From Flavobacterium sp. PMTSA4 (GTDB taxonomy: Bacteria; Bacteroidota; Bacteroidia; Flavobacteriales; Flavobacteriaceae): a DNA stretch of 64,000 nucleotides. The stretch is from assembly GCF_032098525.1 (NCBI RefSeq), contig NZ_CP134890.1, forward strand, positions 1,922,001 to 1,986,000, given 5' to 3'. Below, in pieces: positions 8,865-18,525 of this stretch (positions within the stretch are counted from its first letter, which is position 1; the number at the start of each line of letters is the position of its first letter). A program made the position numbers and the translations under genes. The notes beneath the pieces were generated by a model. That model saw only the letters and a program-made list of their open reading frames with translations, ran no database searches and was not told where the DNA came from.

Positions 8865-11800
8865 CTAAAAATAAGCTCTCAACTGAATATTTCCTGTATG
8901 AATGGTTTGACTGGTTTCGGTTTTTCTTCCTTGATAGTTGACATTTACATCTAAAAACTGTGTCAAATTCTTTTGAAGTAACAAACGCCAAGTGGTGTTT
9001 TTGCCTGGTTGCAATCCTTCAAGCATTTGAAAAGCAACAGGCGATAACGCATCGCCAGTAAATTGATTTTGATAAATAGAAATTTCTCCATTAACTGTAA
9101 AACGTTTGTCGCTTGCATATGAAAAGGAAGTTCCAAATCGACTTTGATTCAACTTATCCAGATTTCCAATTTGATTTTCTTTGTTTTGATATTCATAAAA
9201 AATATCCCAACTCGCATTATTATTGAACAAATAGGAAACTTTTGGATTGATTTGATATGCTAAAACCTCAAAATTTCTACTTGAATAATTCTCAGAAGTT
9301 AATAAAGTTTCTGTTCTTTTTGTTGAAAATGAAAACAACCATGTTTTCTTAACCAAATGATTGTATTGAAGCTGATGCGAGTTATTTTCGCTTTCTTGTG
9401 AACCAACAGAAAGCAAACTTTTCACTCTGTTGGAAATAAACGTATAAGTTGTTGAATGTCTTTGTTTTCCTCTGTTGTAAAACAAACTATTTCTAAAACT
9501 TGTGTTTAATCCTAGCAAATCTTCATCAGAATTTGAAAATGGATTTAAATCGAAATTGCTTCCATTACGTTGAATTTTTCTTTCTATTAAAAAGGATGTT
9601 TGATTGTAGAAATAAGAAGCAATTTTCTTGAAACCCGTTTCATTTTGCCAAATATTTGGATTAATGGTTAATGATTGAGAAAATTTATTTTGATGTGTTC
9701 GCAAGAAAATTTGATTTGGCAAAAACACTCTGACGTACTTTGCCTGGTCAGAAAATGGCGCTACTTCAAATTCTTCTAGTTCCTGAATTCCGTTGACATT
9801 ATAATCGTTCCAAGTGTAAACTCCTTGTCCTGGTTCGACTTCTAAATAGGTGAATTCTTGTTGAGGAATTGTTCCTGAAGTAGTTTCATATGCTGTTGTA
9901 GTTTGCAAAAACTGATTAAAAAATCGGTCGTTATACAAAATTCTTGAATTTAATGACGGTTCATTTGACCTTGTTTCATCTGTATATTTTAAGTTTCTAT
10001 AATTCACAAAAACAGACAAATCACTTTTATCGGTTTGAATTAATTTTGATTTTAAATAATAGGAATCCGAATGATTTACTTTTCGTAGATAACCATTTTG
10101 CAAACTATCGTTTACACGATGTAGATAACCCAATTCTACAAAAACTTTAGTACTGTCGCCACGACCAACAAACGCTCCATATTCAGAAAAACGTTGACTT
10201 AATGCCGAAAGTTGGTTGGTAATTTTATTCTTTTCCTGATTGTCTTCCAAATTGAAAACTCCGCCAATCCAATTCTTTTTAAAATGGTATCTGGCTTGCG
10301 ATTGATTTCGAGCAAAAGTAGAATTAGCTATCGTTCCACTACTTTTTAAGTAACTTCCATTTTGAGAAATATTCCAATTATTTAACTTAAAAAACCCATT
10401 AACGCTATGTCTATTTCCAGAAAAACTGTTGCTAAAATTGAGGTTTTCATATTGATACGTCAATTTCCCTTTTTCTGGAAGAATAAAATCCAAACCATTG
10501 ACTAGCAAACTTTGATTCCCCGAAAACGTGGTCAAATTCCAATCACGATTAAACTCAATATTAAATAATCGTTCTATGGTTCGGAAATCTTTTTGAATGA
10601 ATTGATAATTTCCAAAAGCATCGATATTCCATTTTTTGGTTAATAATCGTTGTTTGAAATTCAACTTTCCTGCTAAACCTTTGTTATTATCATCATCAAT
10701 ATTTGAAAACAAATTCAAATCATTATTACTAACACCAACTTCAAAATCTACTAGTGTTTTTTCGTTTGGATTAAATTTACCCAAAACCGTTGCTATTTGA
10801 ATTTTTGTTGGCGCTACTAATCGAACTACGGGTTCATAATTTCCTTGTGGAACGCCATTAATCGGTTCTACATATTGAAAAATTTTACCAATAGATGCCG
10901 AATTCGAAAGTATATAATTACCAAGATTATTTCCAATCAATAAAAACTTAACATTATACAATTCGTCATCTGGATTGTTGGAATACTCAAAAACCTCAAC
11001 ACCATTAATAATAACTTTTTTATATAGAATTTTATTTTCGGAATAAGTGTCTAAATAAGCTGATGGCGCATTCATCAAGTTTACATCATCACCAGCATTT
11101 TGCAAAACCTGCACTTGTTCGGCGGAAAGATTTTGTTGTAACGGTTGGTTTTTTACATCATTTTCAGAATACAAATAACCGCCTAAACTCCATTTTTTAG
11201 CTTCATGATTTGCTCCAGCATACGTTACAAAACGAGTATAACTTCTATCGGAATATTGATATTCAATCACAATACGCATTTCAGAAGTTATTGGAAATAA
11301 AGATGTGAACGTTACTTCACCCGCATTATAATCGATAACATAATCATTGTTTTCGCCACGTTGTTTCAAAATTCCATTAACATAAACTCGCTCTGAACCC
11401 GAAATCACCAAAACATATAATTCGCCATTGTTTCCTCGCAATTTATAAGGACCTTGATTTCCTTCTTGACCAGTAAATGAACTTCTAGCATATTGTCCGC
11501 GAACTATAGCCGCAGCAGCAAAAACATCAGTTTTATTTTCTTCGCCACCAAAAGTAAAATGAGTAGAAAGTCCTTGCACTTTTTTGTTGAAATTTAAAAA
11601 GCGTGACTGTCTGTTTTCAAGAAATAAATCTCCAGCACGAATGTTCCATTTATCTGTAAAAAGTTCGATGAAAATTTGGTCAAATTCATCTAATTTTTGA
11701 GAATAACCGCCATCTTGCAAAGGAATATTGCTGTCTTGAATAGAAGCACGAAGCGAAACTTTATCGGATATTTTTCCTGTGATTTGTAAATCGAGATTTG

Positions 11801-12263
11801 ATGAAACCGATGTGTTTTGATTATTCCCTACGGTAACACCACGAGTTATGCTTCCCGATGTATTCAATCCATCAAAAGGAATGAATTTTTTAACCTCACG
11901 ATTGACTTTATAAAGTGTTCCGTCTTCATTTGGAACAATTAAATTGTCATCGTAAACACTATATGTTTTTGTTAAAAAATCAGGGTATTTTAGATAACGA
12001 ACAATTATTGTATCTGAAACTGGAGCATTTTTATTTAAAATAATTTTACCAGTTTGGAAATCAATTTTATAAAAAATACTGTCTAAAGCAACGCCATTTT
12101 TAGTTTCTAATTTAAAAAACTCTGGATTGATACTTACTTTTTCGATTTCAATTGTATCCTGCGAAACAGCTATTTTCTTGGTTTTATATAATGAATTGAT
12201 TTCCTGAGCCGAAAGCTGGAAACAATTTATTAAAAGAAACCAATAGAAAATCTTTTTCTGCAT
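8865..12263 (-). CDS. Large outer-membrane beta-barrel-like protein
   Basis: This 1132-residue exported protein has a signal peptide at residues 1-19 (...CFQLSA|QE). The first about 110 residues look like an Ig-like or TonB-plug-free periplasmic module. Then comes a long region of amphipathic strands with alternating aromatic residues (GSITRGVTVGNNQNTSVSSNLDLQITGKISDKVSLRASI) that continues to the C-terminal GNIQLRAYF, a terminal Phe typical of barrels. No TonB box or plug domain is evident. It is too short to be the T9SS translocon SprA (about 2400 residues), though the strand style is similar. It follows aspartate kinase by 38 nt and may share its transcript. I do not recognise a named function. 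Confidence 0.6.
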   Translation of the reverse strand: MQKKIFYWFLLINCFQLSAQEINSLYKTKKIAVSQDTIEIEKVSINPEFFKLETKNGVALDSIFYKIDFQTGKIILNKNAPVSDTIIVRYLKYPDFLTKTYSVYDDNLIVPNEDGTLYKVNREVKKFIPFDGLNTSGSITRGVTVGNNQNTSVSSNLDLQITGKISDKVSLRASIQDSNIPLQDGGYSQKLDEFDQIFIELFTDKWNIRAGDLFLENRQSRFLNFNKKVQGLSTHFTFGGEENKTDVFAAAAIVRGQYARSSFTGQEGNQGPYKLRGNNGELYVLVISGSERVYVNGILKQRGENNDYVIDYNAGEVTFTSLFPITSEMRIVIEYQYSDRSYTRFVTYAGANHEAKKWSLGGYLYSENDVKNQPLQQNLSAEQVQVLQNAGDDVNLMNAPSAYLDTYSENKILYKKVIINGVEVFEYSNNPDDELYNVKFLLIGNNLGNYILSNSASIGKIFQYVEPINGVPQGNYEPVVRLVAPTKIQIATVLGKFNPNEKTLVDFEVGVSNNDLNLFSNIDDDNNKGLAGKLNFKQRLLTKKWNIDAFGNYQFIQKDFRTIERLFNIEFNRDWNLTTFSGNQSLLVNGLDFILPEKGKLTYQYENLNFSNSFSGNRHSVNGFFKLNNWNISQNGSYLKSSGTIANSTFARNQSQARYHFKKNWIGGVFNLEDNQEKNKITNQLSALSQRFSEYGAFVGRGDSTKVFVELGYLHRVNDSLQNGYLRKVNHSDSYYLKSKLIQTDKSDLSVFVNYRNLKYTDETRSNEPSLNSRILYNDRFFNQFLQTTTAYETTSGTIPQQEFTYLEVEPGQGVYTWNDYNVNGIQELEEFEVAPFSDQAKYVRVFLPNQIFLRTHQNKFSQSLTINPNIWQNETGFKKIASYFYNQTSFLIERKIQRNGSNFDLNPFSNSDEDLLGLNTSFRNSLFYNRGKQRHSTTYTFISNRVKSLLSVGSQESENNSHQLQYNHLVKKTWLFSFSTKRTETLLTSENYSSRNFEVLAYQINPKVSYLFNNNASWDIFYEYQNKENQIGNLDKLNQSRFGTSFSYASDKRFTVNGEISIYQNQFTGDALSPVAFQMLEGLQPGKNTTWRLLLQKNLTQFLDVNVNYQGRKTETSQTIHTGNIQLRAYF

Positions 12264-12301
12264 ACATATTATAAACGAAAAAAAGTCAAGTTAAGTATGA
12301 T

Positions 12302-13555
12302 TTACTCTTTAGTAACCAACTGCAAAGTTTCTCTAGAAATTTGTTTTAGTAAAACTGTTTTGTCCTTTTCAACCATTTTTGCTGCTTTTTCATCAAAATG
12401 TCTGATAGTATAAAGCGACATGTTTTCATTATACGAAACTTTGAATTTTTTGGACAAAATAGTTTTCAATTCATCAAAATTTCCAAATTTATCTTCAACG
12501 CAAACCGAAAAACTAATGGCTGTGTTTTGAATCAAATTTACCTTTATTTTATAATCGTGAAATAATTTAAAAATCTCACTGATATTTTCTTCCATGATGA
12601 ATGAAAAATCAATAGATGAAAGTGAAATCAATAATTGATTTTTCTTTAAAATAAAACAAGGTGTATGCGGTTCTAAATCGGCTCCTTTTGAAACACTTGT
12701 TCCCGGCAATAGCGGATTGATAAACGATTTTACGAATAATGGAATTTCTTTTCTTTGTAATGGTTGTAATGTTTTTGGGTGAATTACTGTTGCACCATAA
12801 AACGCTAACTCAATAGCTTCGCGATACGAAATTTGATTAAGCAAAGTAGCATTTTCAAAAAATCGTGGATCGGCATTCATCACTCCCGGAACATCTTTCC
12901 AAATAGTTACACTTTCAGCATTTAGGCAATATGCAAAAATTGCCGCCGTATAATCGGAACCTTCACGACCTAAGGTTGTAGTGAAATTATTTTCATCAGA
13001 ACCTAAAAATCCTTGCGTAATATTCAAGGCTTTTTTCTTTACTCCTTTAGAAATGTAACCTTGTGTTTTATCCCAATCAACGGTTGCATCACGATAGTTG
13101 TTGTCTGTTTTGATAAAATTTCTAACATCAATCCAATTGTTTTTCAAACCTGTATGATTAAAATAATGACTTACAATTGTGGTTGAAATAATTTCTCCAT
13201 AACTCACAACTTGGTCGTAAACAAAATTATAATTTGGCGATTTATTACTTCTGATAAAATATTCTAAATCGGCAAAATGACTATTTACTGCATAGAAAAC
13301 TTCGTGATCTTCATCGTCAAACAAATCCATTAAAATTTGGTTATGGTACTTTTTAACTTCTTGTAATGAAGAATGTAATTCTGGAGATTTATCAAAATAA
13401 TTTTTGATAACAACTTCCAAAGCATTAGTTGTTTTTCCCATTGCAGAAATTACTAAAAGTGTGTCCTCATGACCTACTTTTTCTAAAACACTGTACACAT
13501 TTTTTATTCCATCAGCATCTTTAACTGATGCTCCACCAAATTTGAAAATTCTCAT
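12302..13555 (-). CDS. lysC: Aspartate kinase (monofunctional)
   Basis: This enzyme phosphorylates L-aspartate, the first step to lysine, threonine and methionine, and to diaminopimelate for peptidoglycan. The N-terminus MRIFKFGGASVKDADGIKNV carries the KFGGxS substrate/ATP motif (Ala in place of the more common Thr). FTTTLGREGSDYTAAIFAYCL is the catalytic GREGSD region and ATVIHPKTLQPLQ the kinase-domain end. The last about 130 residues contain two ACT-like stretches (LISLSSIDFSFI and INLIQNTAISFSVCVED), so feedback control by an end product is likely. At 417 residues the length is normal. The next pathway enzyme, asd, is in the window but unlinked (36.8 kb). Confidence 0.93.
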   Translation of the reverse strand: MRIFKFGGASVKDADGIKNVYSVLEKVGHEDTLLVISAMGKTTNALEVVIKNYFDKSPELHSSLQEVKKYHNQILMDLFDDEDHEVFYAVNSHFADLEYFIRSNKSPNYNFVYDQVVSYGEIISTTIVSHYFNHTGLKNNWIDVRNFIKTDNNYRDATVDWDKTQGYISKGVKKKALNITQGFLGSDENNFTTTLGREGSDYTAAIFAYCLNAESVTIWKDVPGVMNADPRFFENATLLNQISYREAIELAFYGATVIHPKTLQPLQRKEIPLFVKSFINPLLPGTSVSKGADLEPHTPCFILKKNQLLISLSSIDFSFIMEENISEIFKLFHDYKIKVNLIQNTAISFSVCVEDKFGNFDELKTILSKKFKVSYNENMSLYTIRHFDEKAAKMVEKDKTVLLKQISRETLQLVTKE

Positions 13556-13582
13556 TTTTCTATTAAAATTTATAAAACTGTA

Positions 13583-14065
13583 TTACTTATTTCTGTTTAT
13601 TTCCAAAAAATTATTGATTCCTTGTTCATCCATTTGAGCAATTCGCCAATCGTCAAAAACTTTTGCGCCTGATTTTTTATAAAACTCGATTGCTGGCGTA
13701 TTCCAGTCCAAAACTGCCCATTCAATTCTGCGAACATTATCTATTTTTCCTTGCTTAATAATTTTTGAATACAAAGCGAATCCAAGTCCTGAACCACGCA
13801 TTTTTTCTTTGACAATTAAATCTTCTAAATGAATGGTTTTTCCTTTCCAAGTTGAATAGCGATAATAATACAATGCCATACCAACAATTTCTTCATTCAA
13901 TTCTGCCACAAAGCAATGAAACAAAGGAGTTGAGCCAAAACCATCACGAATTAAATCATCAACCGTAACCACAACAGCTTCAGGTTCTTTCTCAAAATGA
14001 GCCAATTCTTGAATGAGTTCAAGAACCGATTTCATATCTTCTTTTTTTGCTTTACGGATAATCAT
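13583..14065 (-). CDS. GNAT N-acetyltransferase, diamine acetyltransferase-like
   Basis: This is an acetyl-CoA-dependent acetyltransferase of about 160 residues, closest in appearance to the spermidine/spermine (SAT1-like) branch. Visible features are MIIRKAKKEDMKSVLELIQELAHFE at the start, HLEDLIVKEKMRGSGLGFALY (the RGSGLG acetyl-CoA loop) and AVLDWNTPAIEFYKKSGAKVFDDW near the end, the last being characteristic of that branch. I set the start at the Met of MIIRK rather than the in-frame Met at 14083, because family members begin there. It is divergent from fbp and lies 27 nt upstream of lysC. The polyamine substrate is inferred from similarity only. Confidence 0.85.
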   Translation of the reverse strand: MIIRKAKKEDMKSVLELIQELAHFEKEPEAVVVTVDDLIRDGFGSTPLFHCFVAELNEEIVGMALYYYRYSTWKGKTIHLEDLIVKEKMRGSGLGFALYSKIIKQGKIDNVRRIEWAVLDWNTPAIEFYKKSGAKVFDDWRIAQMDEQGINNFLEINRNK

Positions 14066-14171
14066 TTTGGAAAATTTACGCAAAAGTACGATTTATAATT
14101 TCTTTTAGAAATAGATTTTTTCTTTGGGGATTTTAACGATATTTGCAGCACATAACTACAACGATGTCGTA

Positions 14172-15179
14172 ATGGAAGAACGTAATACAACCTTAGGTGA
14201 GTTTATCATCGAAAATCAAAATGCTTTTCAATATTCTTCAGGAGAATTATCTCGAATTTTTAACTCAATTAGATTAGCTGCAAAAGTAGTAAACTACAAA
14301 GTTAATAAAGCGGGTTTAGTTGATATCATTGGAGCTGCAGGCGATCAAAATATTCAAGGCGAAGACCAACAAAAATTGGATGTTTATGCCAATGAAATTT
14401 TTATTCAAACTTTAATCAACCGTGAAATTGTTTGCGGAATTGCTTCAGAAGAAAATGATGATTTTATAACTGTTGCTGGTTCTGATAAAAGTCACAGCAA
14501 CAAATATGTTGTATTAATTGATCCGCTTGATGGTTCATCAAACATTGATGTAAATGTTTCTGTTGGGACTATTTTTTCGGTTTACAGACGTGTTACTCCA
14601 GTTGGAACACCCGTTTCTATTAAAGATTTTCTGCAACCAGGAACGCAACAAGTAGCTGCGGGTTATGTGATTTATGGTACTTCAACTATGATTGTTTATA
14701 CAACTGGTCATGGAGTAAACGGATTTACGCTTAATCCAGCTATTGGAACATTTTATTTATCGCATCCGAACATGCAATTTCCAAAAGATGGAAATATCTA
14801 TTCTATAAACGAAGGTAATTATGTTCATTTTCCTCAAGGAGTAAAAGATTATATTAAATATTGTCAAACAGAAGAAGAAGACAGACCTTATACTTCGAGA
14901 TACATCGGAAGTTTGGTTTCTGATATTCACCGAAACATGATAAAAGGTGGAATTTATCTTTATCCAACAAGTTCTAAAGCTCAAACTGGAAAATTACGTT
15001 TGCTATACGAATGTAATCCAATGGCGTTTATAGCAGAACAAGCTGGCGGAAAAGCTTCTGATGGTTTTGGAAGAATCATGGAAATTGAACCAAAAGAATT
15101 ACATCAACGAGTTCCTTTTTTCTGCGGAAGTTATAATATGGTAGAAAAAGCCGAAGAATTTATGGCAAAATATAAGTAA
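14172..15179 (+). CDS. fbp: Fructose-1,6-bisphosphatase, class I
   Basis: This enzyme hydrolyses fructose 1,6-bisphosphate to fructose 6-phosphate in gluconeogenesis (cytosol). The metal-binding signature VVLIDPLDGSSNIDVNVSVG is intact. GKLRLLYECNPMAFIAEQAGG near the C-terminus is the substrate/active-site motif of class I enzymes. From the chosen ATG the protein is 335 residues, the family norm. An in-frame TTG 48 nt upstream would add MGILTIFAAHNYNDVV, which has no family counterpart and overlaps a possible -7 element (GATATTTG), so I reject it. It is closed by a strong terminator shared with the converging gene. Confidence 0.96.
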   Translation: MEERNTTLGEFIIENQNAFQYSSGELSRIFNSIRLAAKVVNYKVNKAGLVDIIGAAGDQNIQGEDQQKLDVYANEIFIQTLINREIVCGIASEENDDFITVAGSDKSHSNKYVVLIDPLDGSSNIDVNVSVGTIFSVYRRVTPVGTPVSIKDFLQPGTQQVAAGYVIYGTSTMIVYTTGHGVNGFTLNPAIGTFYLSHPNMQFPKDGNIYSINEGNYVHFPQGVKDYIKYCQTEEEDRPYTSRYIGSLVSDIHRNMIKGGIYLYPTSSKAQTGKLRLLYECNPMAFIAEQAGGKASDGFGRIMEIEPKELHQRVPFFCGSYNMVEKAEEFMAKYK

Positions 15180-15182
15180 ACA

Positions 15183-15212
15183 AAAACTCCCGAAAATTTC
15201 GGGAGTTTTTTT
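15183..15212. terminator. Bidirectional terminator after fbp
   Basis: AAAAACTCCCGAAA and TTTCGGGAGTTTTT form a symmetric hairpin with A-run and T-run flanks. It sits between the stops of two convergent genes and can serve both. Confidence 0.9.
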
Positions 15213-15213
15213 A

Positions 15214-15645
15214 TTATTTATTCATGTGTGTCATTTCGTAAACAAATGTATCCAAGTCAACATTCATAACTAAAAGTGACAACGCTTTATCAATAATGAA
15301 AGGAACGTTTCCTGGCGTGAATCCTAATGCTAAAGCAAACTTAGTTAAAATTTCTTTTTGCTTTGGTCCAAGTATATGATCGGCATAAACCATTCTTGAT
15401 AAATCATACAAACGCTCTAAACGTTGCGTATGTAAATAAGGCGGATTAATTGGATATTTCATTGGGTTTTCCAAAATTTCCTCATACTCAGCTGCTGAAA
15501 TTTCTAATCTTACTGCAAGTTTATCCAAAAACTCTTTTTCTTCTTTGCTCAAATCACCATCAGCAATTGCTACTCTAACAATGGCAGAAAAATGACCTTT
15601 ATTTCTTGCTTTAAACTCGCTATCAAATAAATCTGAAAATGACAT
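15214..15645 (-). CDS. TerB-like (tellurite resistance B family) protein
   Basis: This 143-residue all-helical cytosolic protein starts with MSFSDLFDSEFKARNKGHFSAIVRVA. The acidic pattern AIADGDLSKEEKEFLDKLAVRLEIS, followed later by MVYADHILGPKQKEILTKFALALG, resembles the paired helix motifs of TerB/DjlA-like domains, which carry conserved acidic residues proposed to bind metal. I place the start at 15645; the further Met at 15681 adds a stretch (NYICRNKTIII) that is unlikely to be coding. The biological role in this setting is unknown; the family name does not imply tellurite resistance here. Confidence 0.72.
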   Translation of the reverse strand: MSFSDLFDSEFKARNKGHFSAIVRVAIADGDLSKEEKEFLDKLAVRLEISAAEYEEILENPMKYPINPPYLHTQRLERLYDLSRMVYADHILGPKQKEILTKFALALGFTPGNVPFIIDKALSLLVMNVDLDTFVYEMTHMNK

Positions 15646-15797
15646 AATAATTATGGTTTTATTTCTGCAAATATAATTCAAATTCTACTGTAAAGGAAAC
15701 GATTTTTAAGGTTTGAAATAATTTTTAAGTCCTAATTTTTAATCATTTTAAAATAAATCGTAAGTTTACCTAACCTAAACTACTTTTTTATCTACTT

Positions 15798-16391
15798 ATG
15801 TCTGATTTTTGGATATACTTCAACATTGGTTTGAAACACGTTTTATCGATTTCTGCCTACGATCATGTGCTTTTTTTATTAGCGCTTACAGTTTCCTATG
15901 AGTTTAAAAATTGGAAACGACTATTGATTTTAGTCTCCACTTTTACTCTTGGTCATACTTTGGCATTATTCCTTTCAGTTTTTAATGTTGTTTCTGTAAA
16001 ATCACAATATGTTGAGTTTTTGATTCCTATAACCATATTGATTGCTGCACTTTACAACATTATTGCTTCAGGAAAATCATTTAAAAAAGACAATCTAACT
16101 TTCATTGCCTTCGTTACTATTTTCTTTGGAATCATCCACGGATTAGGATTTTCAAATTATTTTAATGTGATGGTTTCAGGAAAACCTAGCGACAAACTGT
16201 TACCGCTTTGTGAATTTGCTCTTGGTATTGAAGCGGCTCAAATTATAGTTGTAGTATCAGCATTACTTTTGGCATACGTCGTTCAAACGATATTGAAATT
16301 CTCTAAACGCGATTGGATTCTAATAGTTTCAGCATTCATTATTGGCGTTGTAGTACCAATGATTTTGCAAAATGAAATTTGGGGAAACTAA
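15798..16391 (+). CDS. HupE/UreJ-like integral membrane protein
   Basis: This 197-residue membrane protein has about six transmembrane helices. The N-terminal part GLKHVLSISAYDHVLFLLAL contains the GxxH...DHxxF pattern, and LVSTFTLGHTLAL and FFGIIHGLGFSNYF carry further conserved His residues, all typical of HupE/UreJ proteins. Characterised HupE/UreJ members are linked to nickel or cobalt uptake for hydrogenase or urease. No such enzyme is encoded in this window, so the substrate is open. It is probably monocistronic, with its own AT-rich upstream region. Confidence 0.78.
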   Translation: MSDFWIYFNIGLKHVLSISAYDHVLFLLALTVSYEFKNWKRLLILVSTFTLGHTLALFLSVFNVVSVKSQYVEFLIPITILIAALYNIIASGKSFKKDNLTFIAFVTIFFGIIHGLGFSNYFNVMVSGKPSDKLLPLCEFALGIEAAQIIVVVSALLLAYVVQTILKFSKRDWILIVSAFIIGVVVPMILQNEIWGN

Positions 16392-16416
16392 TTTTTTCTT
16401 AAATTATCTTAAATCT

Positions 16417-16447
16417 TTTTTAAGAGCAAATCCTTTCGGTATCTTTG
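16417..16447 (+). promoter_or_regulatory. Candidate promoter of the dCMP deaminase-S41 protease pair
   Basis: TTTT (16417-16420), 19 nt, then TATCTTTG (16440-16447) match the Bacteroidota promoter with a perfect -7 element and one mismatch at -33. The expected start of transcription is about 30 nt before the ATG. Confidence 0.5.
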
Positions 16448-16484
16448 CTTTATAATAATTACATTTGAATTATTTTCGATAAAA

Positions 16485-16916
16485 ATGAAAGAAAAAAAAC
16501 AACACAAATATGATGTTGCTTATCTTAGAATAGCATCCGAATGGAGTAAATTATCCTATTGCAAGCGAAAACAAGTTGGTGCTATAATTGTTAAAGACCG
16601 AATGATAATTTCTGATGGTTATAACGGAACACCAAGCGGTTTTGAAAATTGCTGCGAAGATGATGAAGGTTTAACAAAATGGTATGTTTTGCATGCTGAA
16701 GCTAATGCTATTTCTAAACTAGCTCAAAGTTCGCAATCTAGCGAAAATGCAACATTATACATCACACTTTCTCCGTGCAAAGAATGCAGCAAACTCATTC
16801 ATCAATCGGGAATAAAAAGAGTTGTTTTTAAAAATGGATATCGCGATGATTCAGGTTTAGACTTTTTAAGAAAAGCAGGTGTTGTTGTTGAACAAATTGA
16901 AAGTTTAGAAGTTTAA
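16485..16916 (+). CDS. Deoxycytidylate (dCMP) deaminase
   Basis: This zinc enzyme (143 residues) converts dCMP to dUMP, feeding thymidylate synthesis. The zinc/catalytic motif is visible as WYVLHAEANAISKLAQ (His-Ala-Glu, with the proton-shuttling Glu) and LYITLSPCKECSKLIHQSGI (PCxxC zinc ligands). The substrate-side motif CKRKQVGAIIVKD and the inserted CCEDDEG loop fit the ComEB/dCMP deaminase branch rather than cytidine deaminase. The S41 protease gene begins 3 nt after the stop, so the two are co-transcribed. Confidence 0.93.
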   Translation: MKEKKQHKYDVAYLRIASEWSKLSYCKRKQVGAIIVKDRMIISDGYNGTPSGFENCCEDDEGLTKWYVLHAEANAISKLAQSSQSSENATLYITLSPCKECSKLIHQSGIKRVVFKNGYRDDSGLDFLRKAGVVVEQIESLEV

Positions 16917-16919
16917 AAA

Positions 16920-18488
16920 ATGAAATCGAAAGAAAAATATTTACCAATTTTATTGTTTTCCTGCATCGCTTTTGGGATAATGATTGGTGGTATGCTTAAT
17001 TTTCCTAACCGAAAACTTTCTCCAAAAAATGCCAGTCAGGCAAAACTAAACCGATTAATCAATTTTATTGACAACGAATATGTTGACGATGTCAATTCAG
17101 ATTCTATAGTTGATTTAACCGTAAACAGCATTCTCGAAAAACTTGACCCACATTCCATTTATATTCCGCCAAGCATTCAATCTTCGGAAGCTGAAATCAT
17201 GAAAGGCGACTTTGTTGGTATTGGAATCAATTTTTACATGCACAATGATACTGTTGCAGTGGTTAGCCCGTTGCCAAATGGTCCAGCGGAAAAAGCAGGT
17301 ATCAAAGCTGGCGACCGAATTTTATATGCCGATAAAACAAAATTATTTGGTAGAAATCTTCCTTCCGATAGTTTATACAATAAATTGAAAGGCAATGAAG
17401 GTTCTAGTGTTGCATTAACCATTTTTAGAAAAAACAGTAATAAAAAATTAAAAGTTAACGTCATTCGCGAAACTGTTGCCATCAAAAGTGTTGACGTTGC
17501 TACAACCATAAATCCAACTACTGGCTACATCAAAATCAATCGATTTGCTGAAACCACCTATGAGGAATTCTACAAAGGGTTATCCGATTTGAAGAAAAAA
17601 GGAATTACAACTTTAATCATCGATTTACGAAATAATGGCGGCGGATATTTAGAACGCGCTGTTGACATTGCAGATGAATTACTTAAAGACGACGATTTAA
17701 TTGTTTTTACCAAAAACAAAAAAGGAAATATTGACAAAACCTTTGCTACCGAAAATGGAATTTTTGAAACAGGTAAAGTCTATGTTTTAATTGACGAAAA
17801 CTCAGCATCTGCAAGTGAAATTTTAGCTGGCGCTATTCAGGATAATGACCGTGGAACCATTGTTGGTCGTCGTTCGTTTGGAAAAGGATTAGTACAACGC
17901 GAAATGGATTTTGATGATGGTTCGGCGGTTCGTTTAACAACGGCAAGATATTATACGCCAAGTGGTCGTTCCATTCAAAAACCCTATACAAAAGGTGAAG
18001 GCGAAAAATACAATCACGAATTTGACACTCGTTTTGAAAGCGGTGAATTGTATGAAAAAGATAAAATCAAAATTGCCGATTCATTAAAGTTCAAAACCAA
18101 AAAAGGCAGAATTGTATATGGCGGCGGCGGAATTGTTCCTGATATTTTTGTGCCTTTAGAAGTTAAAAAAGGTGAAGAAGGCGTTGCCTATTTGATGAAT
18201 ACTGGTGTTATCGGACATTTTGTTTTCGAACAATTAGACAAAGACCGAAAAAAATATGCTAATCTTTCGTTAGACCAATACCTGAAAGTTGCCAAAGACG
18301 ATACTACTTTGGTTTCAAAGTTTGAAAAATACATGTCTGATACAGGTTTTGATGTTGATTTAAGCAACAATAAAGAGTATGTCAAAAAATATATTGTTGC
18401 CGAATTTGCGCGTCAATTATTTGGAGAAACTCAGTATTATCAAGTGTTTTTGAAAGATGATGCGATGATAAAAGCTATTCTAAAGTAA
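16920..18488 (+). CDS. S41 family C-terminal processing peptidase
   Basis: This 522-residue envelope protease has an N-terminal signal/anchor helix (residues about 7-26) and then a short helical prodomain. A PDZ domain follows near residues 95-180 (GDFVGIGINFYMHNDTVAVV... and GPAEKAGIKAGDRIL), then the tail-specific protease core. The catalytic serine lies in VLIDENSASASEILAGAIQD and the general-base lysine in VGRRSFGKGLVQ, both intact. Its role is degradation or processing of periplasmic proteins by their C-termini. An extra about 150-residue C-terminal region follows the core, as in Bacteroidota members. Confidence 0.92.
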   Translation: MKSKEKYLPILLFSCIAFGIMIGGMLNFPNRKLSPKNASQAKLNRLINFIDNEYVDDVNSDSIVDLTVNSILEKLDPHSIYIPPSIQSSEAEIMKGDFVGIGINFYMHNDTVAVVSPLPNGPAEKAGIKAGDRILYADKTKLFGRNLPSDSLYNKLKGNEGSSVALTIFRKNSNKKLKVNVIRETVAIKSVDVATTINPTTGYIKINRFAETTYEEFYKGLSDLKKKGITTLIIDLRNNGGGYLERAVDIADELLKDDDLIVFTKNKKGNIDKTFATENGIFETGKVYVLIDENSASASEILAGAIQDNDRGTIVGRRSFGKGLVQREMDFDDGSAVRLTTARYYTPSGRSIQKPYTKGEGEKYNHEFDTRFESGELYEKDKIKIADSLKFKTKKGRIVYGGGGIVPDIFVPLEVKKGEEGVAYLMNTGVIGHFVFEQLDKDRKKYANLSLDQYLKVAKDDTTLVSKFEKYMSDTGFDVDLSNNKEYVKKYIVAEFARQLFGETQYYQVFLKDDAMIKAILK

Positions 18489-18525
18489 TAATCCAGAGTA
18501 TTTTATCTTTAAAGTTTTCGTGAAA

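Noticed and set aside
14124..14171. Upstream TTG start for fbp
   Set aside because: The added 16 residues have no family counterpart and overlap a possible promoter element; the ATG at 14172 matches family N-termini.
15214..15645. Tellurite resistance function for the TerB-like protein
   Set aside because: No other ter genes are present. The fold-level similarity does not imply that phenotype.
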